NCBI GenBank assembly: GCA_023213395.1
Contig: CM041465.1
Span: 33,301,741-33,365,740, forward strand
DNA from: Cycas panzhihuaensis
Taxonomy: Eukaryota > Cycadophyta
Direction of reading: 5' to 3'
DNA length: 64,000 nt
Made by a program: the position numbers and the translations under genes. Each line of letters begins with the position of its first letter. The stretch's first letter is position 1. Shown piece after piece: positions 57,728 through 64,000 of the stretch. Below the pieces are notes generated by a model. The model made no database searches. It saw nothing but the letters and a program-made list of their open reading frames with translations, and was not told where the DNA came from.

Positions 57728-58838
57728 GTGAGGGAGACCAAACGAAAAAATTTTGTTATTAAAACAGGAATCCCCAAGATCCAACTTCCGAAGGAAGAAC
57801 CTGCACCTAGCAGATTCAGAATGGAAACCGGCGGACTAGGGGACTTCGCAAGAAAAAGGGATACCCAATTAAACAATGAGCTGAGTTTGCCACTCAGCTT
57901 TGATGGCCTCAGCAACCTGGATAGGTCCACACGGTTAGGAGAATGGCTTCACCTATGTAAAATTGTACAGAATAGTATGAGATTTTCCGACACTGAAATT
58001 GTGTCAACAACAACAGCCCAGTTTAAGGACAATCTCATGTATTGGTGGGACACACTACCAGAGAGAATAGATAGAGAGATAAAGGATGAGCCAAAGGGTG
58101 CCTCCACTAGTTCGGACCTCCCAATGAATGAATTGCCCCCCGCAGGCGAAAAGCCTGTATCCAAGGCACAAGCTATCGACGTGAACAGCTTAGGCAAAAC
58201 CATTGCAACAACTTTTGGACTTAGGCGGGAAGTCTCTGACTTAAGTGACATAAGGCTACTAATGGGAATGCAGTTGGAAAGCATATCTAGCCTTAATGAA
58301 TTCCTGATAGACTATGAAAAGTTAGCATACAGGTCTGCTAGCTTTGGAGACACAACGGTCAAAATGAGTCTCATCTCCAAAATGCCATATCCCCTGCCAG
58401 ACAAGATACATCTGTTTTTATCACACAGAAACATGCCCGTACAGAATATGTTTCTAGGAGAGGTCATTGAAGCCATAAGAAACTGCGTAGCCGACTATTG
58501 CACAGACAAAAGGGTGATCAAAACAACCATAAAAGATAAGATAAGCATGAAAGACTACCAATGCTTTTCTTATACTAAAAAATATAGAAATGACCAGAGG
58601 GAGAAAAAACACAAAAGGCAAAAATGGATAAAACGGTCCTATGACAAAAGAAGAAGGCCTCAAAAACACTACTTTAGAAGGAGGAGAATGCCAATAAAAA
58701 GAGGCGACAAGGAAACATGCTACCTATGTGGCAAGACAGGGCACTTTGCCGACAAATGCCCCAAAACGAAACCTAGGGTTAGGGCCATGTATGCAGACGA
58801 ATCTTTTGGAAGATATTGGGAATACATTCCGTCAGACG
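57728..58838 (+). pseudogene. Caulimovirid coat protein with zinc knuckle, plus copy
   Basis: An open frame of about 370 viral codons. The central part (LGEWLHLCKIVQNSMRFSDT, LISKMPYPLPDKIHLFLSH) precedes a strongly basic tract (KKHKRQKWIKRSYDKRRRP) and a CCHC knuckle CYLCGKTGHFADKC, the caulimovirid coat pattern that packs nucleic acid. It ends with ADESFGRYWEYIPSDVD at the junction. The open frame continues to 58963, but those last roughly 40 codons are antisense gypsy integrase. Protease and RT do not follow, so the copy is truncated. Confidence 0.85.
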
Positions 58839-59254
58839 TAGATCTTTCTCCATGTTGCCAGCTTCCCCATGTGTCCTCCTGCTACACCCTCATGTGCTTG
58901 GCTCATGATCTGACTGATCTCATGAGGTCGAACACATCGTCGTATCACATCATCAGGTCCTAGTTTGTACAATTCTCCACTGATCAATTGGTATGGTGCA
59001 GCTTTTCTAATAAAATTCAGTCATTCTGTGCGATCCAATTCTGGTGCTACTTCTCCGGTCGCCAAATATTCTGGTATCCCTTCATACCAGTCTGTTGGAA
59101 TTACTTCCACGTTGAACAATGCCGCATCTGGAAAATCATCTGGTATTACCGTAGCTCTTTCTCCATTTGGAATCCTTGATAATTGGTCTAGAATAATATG
59201 AGCTTGCCCCGGTTTTACAATAATTTTGAAAGAAAACTCTTGAAATAACATCAA
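58839..59254 (-). pseudogene. Gypsy 4 integrase, N-terminal fragment
   Basis: LMLFQEFSFKIIVKPGQAHI (end of RNase H) leads to the pre-integrase stretch and then GELYKLGPDDVIRRCVRPHE and MSQAHEGVAGGHMGKLAT on the minus strand, matching gypsy 2 at 40500-40630. It stops at the junction; the catalytic core is absent. Confidence 0.85.
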
Positions 59255-59264
59255 CCACCTACTG

Positions 59265-60524
59265 ATTCAATCCCTCATTATTGGCTTGTTTACGAGGTAC
59301 ATGAGCGCTTGATGATCCACAAAGAATATGAATGGATTTGCTAGTAAATAATGTCAAAATTTCAGCAATGTGTACACCATTCCGAGTGCTTCTCTTTCTG
59401 TCGTAGTATAGTTCTACTCGGCTTTTGTAAGTTTCCGACTTGCAAAATACACTGGATAATCTATCTTATCATCACTTGGTTGAGCTAATACGCATCCAAT
59501 AGCGTATAGCAAAGCGTCCACATGCACATGGAAAGTTTTTGTCTAATCGGGAAATCGTAAAATAGGTGCTGATACAATGGCTTTCTTCAGAGTTTCGAAT
59601 GCATTCTTTGGTCGTCATCCATTCCCATTCAATGTTTTTCTTCAATAGTTCCTCCAAGGGTCCTGATATGTATGCATATCCTCTGGTAAATTTTCTGTAA
59701 TATCCAATTAATCCCAAAAAACCTTTCAACTGCTTCCTTGTAAGCGGTATCGGAAAATGCAAAATTACAGAAACTTTGGTTGGATTTGTTAGCAATCCTT
59801 CTTTGCTAACGATATGTCCTAATAAACTCCCAAAGGGTACTAAGAAGGTACATTTTTCTAGGTTTAGACACAACTTACTATCACGACATGTTTGTAGCAT
59901 TTCTTTCAAATTTTCCATATGATTTTTCATCAGCCCGTATAAGGTCCAATCATCCAAAAATATCGCCACTTTGTCTCTAATCATCTTCCGAAATATGTTG
60001 ATTACTATTCTCTGGAATGTGGTTGGAGCATTTGTCAATCCAAACGGCATCACTCTGTAGGCGTATGTCCCCCATTCGGTAACGAATGTGGTTTTGGCTT
60101 GGTCTTCCAGAGCAATCTGTACTTGGTTGTATCCGCTGAATCCATCAGTGAAAGAATATACCTCATTTTCTCCTATAGTTTCCAGAACGTCTTCTGTGAA
60201 GGGCAATGGAAAGGGGTCCTTTTTTGTTACTTTGTTCAATTGTCTGTAGTCCACACAGACACGTATTTTCCCATTCTTCTTTGGAACTACTACCACAGGG
60301 CTCACCCAATCGCTGTAATCAATCTCATAAATATACCCAGCTTCCAACATCTTATCCAATTCCATTTTCACCTTTTCTTTGTATTTGGGATTCATTCTAT
60401 ATGGCCTTTGTTTTACTGGTTTCGCTCCTTCTATTAGATCGATGTGATGCATCCCAATTTCCGGGGGAATCCCTTTCAAATCCTTATACGACCATGCGAA
60501 TACATCACGGTACTCTTCGAACAA
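59265..60524 (-). pseudogene. Gypsy 4 reverse transcriptase and RNase H
   Basis: A 350-codon frame (59472-60524) runs from VFAWSYKDLKGIPPEIGMHH through VVVPKKNGKIRVCVDYRQLN, FSGYNQVQIA, GLTNAPTTFQRIVINIFRKM and FLDDWTLYGLM. FLDD replaces the usual YxDD, as in gypsy 2. The RT part is complete and uninterrupted. RNase H begins in FPCACGRFAIRYW (shifted) and continues in pieces to about 59270. Confidence 0.9.
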
Positions 60525-61847
60525 TTGCTAAGCTTTTGCTATTGTCTGATTATCCCAGTAGTCTCCGATCCTTAGATCTTGTTGACTTCCTATATTGATT
60601 TCAGTAATTTTTGCTTTAGTCATTTCAATTTCACCTTCGTTCCCGAGTTGATGGGCAGGAGTATGTTCTAATTCCCTTTCTCCAATGTTTATTTCTGTAT
60701 ATTCTGTAGGATAGTTTGGACTGTCTTCTTCTTCCGATTCTTCCTTCTCTTTATTTGCTACTCTAGTTCCCTGTTCTAGGTTTATACTCATTTTTCTAAT
60801 AATTTTTAGGATTTTGTCAACTTTCTTATCTTCTGCTGAGTAAGTAAAAGTTTTTATAAAAGATCCCTTCAAGTTTTCCCAATTGATATCCGAATTTCGT
60901 TATTTCCCTAAGAACTAATCTTTTGCAACTCTTCCTAGGGTATGATAAAAATGATTAGCCCAAGTTCCTTTTGGTATTCCTAAAAGGATCCACTGTTGCT
61001 TACAGTTTTGTATGTGTTCCATAGGATTGTTACCTATATGGAATAGTGGGATAGTTAATTGATTCAGGTAATCGAATCGTACTCTAAATGCAGTTAACAA
61101 ATCTTTCTAATTTTGGAGGGTAGCTTGGTGGGCTAAGTACCAATACCAAGCTGTTTCCCTTAGGGTTAGTATCAAATCTATTTGCCATTCGTTTTTATCG
61201 CAGTAATCATTTTCTATCCAATATTCTACACAGTGAGTTAAGTGTGTAGTTCCATATAACTGGTCTCCGTAGAAAGGTTTAACATGATTCCCAATATAAG
61301 TTTCGAAGTTAAGTTCTTCCGAGATAACTATTTTATTCCCTAGACCTGAGTCTATAGAAGCACTTTCCGCTAGGTTTCCTTCCATTACCTTGGATTTGGC
61401 ACCAACCGTTGGAAGGGACCTACTGCTTGGTGGGTATACTTCTAAAGAAGATGAGGAAGGAATATTACTTCCTTCTTCGGGTTGTACTAGTGGGGGGGGT
61501 AAGGAATCTACTTCTGGACCCACACCAAAAGTAGATGGGAAATTAGGGCTACTACTAGTTAAAATAAAACTATGAGAAATACTAGGTATACTAGGGGAAT
61601 TTAGGTCTAGGTTTATGTTAGTTTCTACACTACCTACCAAGTTAGTATTAGACACCATATACTCAAAAGAATTTGTGTTATTATCAATGTTTATAATTGC
61701 ACATTTAGATAATAGATTACATCTATGAGAAGGAAAAGGCACCTCATAAGCATCCTGCAGCCAATAGTCCACGAATTTCATTCCATTCTTGTAAATGCGA
61801 AGAGTTGTAATTGTCTCAAGCGGTCGATTCCTCCTCCTGGCAATCAA
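60525..61847 (-). pseudogene. Gypsy 4 linker and second gag-like domain
   Basis: 61107-61847 holds FVDYWLQDAYEVPFPSHRCN, a serine/proline-rich linker and KPFYGDQLYGTTHLTHCVEY; 60915-61100 continues with FRVRFDYLNQLTIPLFHIGN and HTLGRVAKD. The tryptophan pattern (YWYLAHQATLQN) resembles a gag domain. 60528-60872 is an acidic linker to RT. Frames are broken by stops near 61105 and 60915. Confidence 0.6.
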
Positions 61848-62646
61848 CTAGTTGAGTAGGTTCTTCACCAGTATGAAAAAGATGTTCTTCATCCAACGAA
61901 GAAGCTGTGGCCTCACTCGTAACTGTTGTACTTGATCCATTGTCGGGTATTACCTCGATGGAGTTTCTCCCAAGCATTGGTAGCACAACTTCACTTCCCC
62001 CATCCGACAGAGTAAAAGTTACATTTTTCCAATTCTGTAAACATTGGGTTTTGTATAGCCATGGCCTCCCTAATAAGGTCGGATAGGGTATTCCTCCCTT
62101 TTCTGTTTCCACGATGGTGAAATCAATTTTCACCACAATTCTTGCCACATCTACTCTGATATCTGCTAATTTCCCCACAGGTCGCACCAGAAGTTCATTC
62201 GCCAATTTCAATGAGTACGTTGCTGCTTCCAGCTTTGGGCTTCCCAATTTCTGCCATGTGGAGGTAGGCAGAACATTTACTGCTGCTCCCCCATCAACAA
62301 TCAACTTCGGGAATTTTTCTCCTAATACTGTAATCGTCACTGTAGGATCCACATCGAATGATGGCATAACTTTTTTCAAACTTTTTGTAAATCCTTGTTG
62401 TAATATACCTCCCTTGATCCAATCAATCACTTGGTGTAAGGGGATGGTTAGTTGTAATTGTCTTACCAAATTCTCCATTAAAAACAACATCCTTGGGATA
62501 TCTTCCGCGGGTAATCCTTTGAACAATTCCTCGATTTGTACCATTTGAGGATGATTCTCTGGTTCCTCCAATATCTTTTCTTTTTCTTTCTGCTTATTTT
62601 TTCTTACATATACCTTTGTAACTTCTGGTTTCCCTATTGGCAACAT
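61816..62646 (-). pseudogene. Gypsy 4 aspartic protease
   Basis: An open frame of 276 codons. LPAEDIPRMLFLMENLVRQL leads to the active-site strand FPKLIVDGGAAVNVLPTSTW with DGG at the catalytic triplet, as in gypsy 2. TLLGRPWLYKTQCLQNWKNV is the later conserved block. This is the best-preserved copy of this region and shows that DGG is not a private mutation of one element. Confidence 0.85.
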
Positions 62647-62679
62647 AGCTTCCTCCCGAGCTAGTTCCTCTATTACTTG

Positions 62680-64000
62680 CTTAGCCTATCAAAATCTATT
62701 GATTTCTGTTTGTGGGTTTGGATACCCATCTTTCTCCACTTCCGTTTGCTTCCTTTGCAATTTTATATTCCTATTCTCAGGTATGATCGTCATCAAATTA
62801 GTGGCTTTTGCTTTTCCTTTACAATCTTCTGTTTTGTGCTCACTCGGTCCGCAATTGTTGCACACAAACGGTTTCTGCTCATACTCTTATTTAGTTGGAC
62901 ATTCTGATTTCCAATGTCCAAACTGTAAACATATTAAAGATCTCCCCATTGGCTGTCTCTTTTTGGATGACTCTTGTGTACTCCTTGCTATATATACATT
63001 CCGGGGTGGGTTGCCTCCTCTTCCCCTACCTCGTCCTCTATATGCGCTTCCTCGTGGGTTAAAGAAGCAACTTTTAGTTGTATGGTTATCCACATCACAT
63101 ATGTGGCACCATTTCTCTGATTAGTGTAACACATTATTTTTGGGATTAATGGCACATTCTTTTGTCGTATGCGAACTTTCTTCGCAAATGTGACACCATT
63201 TTTCCACCTAATCCTTCTTTTTCTTTATTGTTTCTTCTTCCCTATTGTTTCTCATTTTTAGCCTTGCTACCTCTTTTCTTAAGGCTTCAACTTGGACTCC
63301 TCTTGATACTCCTACTTGATGGAAGGGTCGATTATGTTGACTGCTTTTATTTCCCTAATTTCTTCCTGCAACCTCAATAAGAGAGGGTCATGTCCTCTCG
63401 TCTGGGTATCCATCTCCATTTCGAAGTCTAATGCCAAATCCTGAGCATTCTTAAAAGACTTCAACGGGTGTGCTTGCATCATAGACCTTAGTTTCTCATT
63501 TAGTCCTTTGACGAAATAATTCTTCATATTGTGGTCCGTCACTGTTTCGTTTATCATGCTCGCCGCAATAATTTTCATTCTACTGATATAGGTCACATCA
63601 ATTCACCAGGTCTTTGCTTTATCTCCCTCAAAGCAATTTCCACTGCCTCATTGCTTCAAAATTTCTGAAATCTTTCCTCAAAAGATTTCCTGATCTTAGC
63701 CCATGATTCATTCTTGTTTATTTCTTTGTACCATGCTAATGGTACTCCCCTTAATGTACATGCAAATCTCGCTTTGATCTCATCTTCATCCGTGATCTTC
63801 TTCACATCAATCAAATTCTGAGATAGGTATGCATGCTCGACTGCATCTGAAGTGTCATTGAAGATTAGCTTCCCAAAATCTCTGTAGTCGTCCATCCTTG
63901 GCAACTGCACTGGCGTTCCACTTGCTGGAGATTTCCCGCTTTGCTTCTTCTCCAAAGATTCTGTCTCTTCTTCTTCACCCTTCCCTTTTGGGGGTGTATT
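62680..64000 (-). pseudogene. Gypsy 4 gag (5' end beyond window)
   Basis: RMDDYRDFGKLIFNDTSDAV and DEDEIKARFACTLRGVPLAW form the gag core (63656-63955), followed by YISRMKIIAASMINETVTDH (63312-63596). A knuckle region at 62887-63190 shows CHICEESSHTTK-type ligands in pieces and LICLQFGHWKSECP; in this copy the first Cys of the last knuckle is Ser. RGRGRGRGGNPPRNVYIA is the arginine/glycine tract. Several frameshifts. The start lies outside the window. Confidence 0.87.

Larger units (their letters stand above)
49970..58840. mobile_element. Endogenous caulimovirid-type pararetrovirus array
   Basis: Minus-strand order from right to left: movement protein, coat/zinc knuckle, protease, RT, RNase H, non-coding region, primer site, movement protein again, start of coat. 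This is over one genome length head-to-tail with a repeat spacing of about 5.16 kb. At about 56415 a plus-strand copy starts head-to-head: movement protein, coat and zinc knuckle. The order and the 30K-type movement protein next to an RT point to Caulimoviridae. No integrase is present, as expected. Stops and a deletion of about 0.83 kb in the coat region of the minus copy show decay. No intact genome is present. Confidence 0.9.
58839..64000 (-). mobile_element. Ty3/gypsy retrotransposon 4, truncated, same family as gypsy 2
   Basis: Minus strand from the right edge: gag, protease, second gag-like domain, RT, RNase H and the start of integrase. It ends inside the integrase zinc domain at the pararetrovirus junction. 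Order and sequence match gypsy 2. No LTR is in the window. The right side continues beyond the window. Confidence 0.9.

Noticed and set aside
61390-62548. Plus-strand open frames within gypsy 4
   Set aside because: Antisense to the protease and linker coding sequence, which have clear family motifs on the minus strand.

Overview
The window is nuclear DNA of a seed plant with a large, repeat-rich genome. It holds one spliced host gene (CTP synthase), Ty1/copia and Ty3/gypsy LTR retrotransposons nested up to three deep, and an endogenous caulimovirid-type pararetrovirus array. No bacterial gene, rRNA, tRNA gene or CRISPR array is visible. The repeat load and a caulimovirid with a movement protein would fit a gymnosperm; that is an inference, not shown by the sequence.

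Layout. 1-0.8 kb: a decayed copia gag (-). 2.2-8.4 kb: copia element A (-), bounded by LTRs. 8.9-12.8 kb: a non-autonomous LTR element (+) with a 5'-truncated LTR and a flanking duplication of about 72 bp instead of the usual 4-6 bp. 12.9-16.8 kb: mostly unrecognised sequence. 16.76-23.85 kb: copia element C (+), related to A, with a perfect 5-bp target duplication and a 750-bp in-frame internal tandem duplication. 25.9-29.5 kb: thirteen clean exons of CTP synthase (+), covering the end of the synthetase domain and almost all of the glutaminase domain. The upstream half and a convincing last exon are not seen.

30.8-47.7 kb is a three-level nest. A deletion derivative of a gypsy element (E, -) has its 3' LTR split by copia element B (-, 31,132-45,952). 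B is split by gypsy element 2 (+, 34,005-44,448; perfect ATAGG target duplication). Gypsy 2 carries gag, protease, a second gag-like domain, RT-RNase H, integrase and an extra ORF after pol.

48-49.97 kb is the 5' part of another gypsy element (3, +). At 49,970 it is joined to the pararetrovirus array (to about 58,840). The array has more than one genome length head-to-tail on the minus strand (spacing about 5.16 kb), then a head-to-head inverted partial copy on the plus strand. This gives three movement-protein copies, two zinc-knuckle coat regions, one protease-RT-RNase H region and one non-coding region with primer site, TATA box and tandem enhancer-like repeats. At about 58,840 the array is fused to gypsy element 4 (-), same family as gypsy 2, which runs off the right edge.

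Almost every mobile-element reading frame is broken by stops and frameshifts. The CTP synthase exons are the only clearly selected coding sequence.
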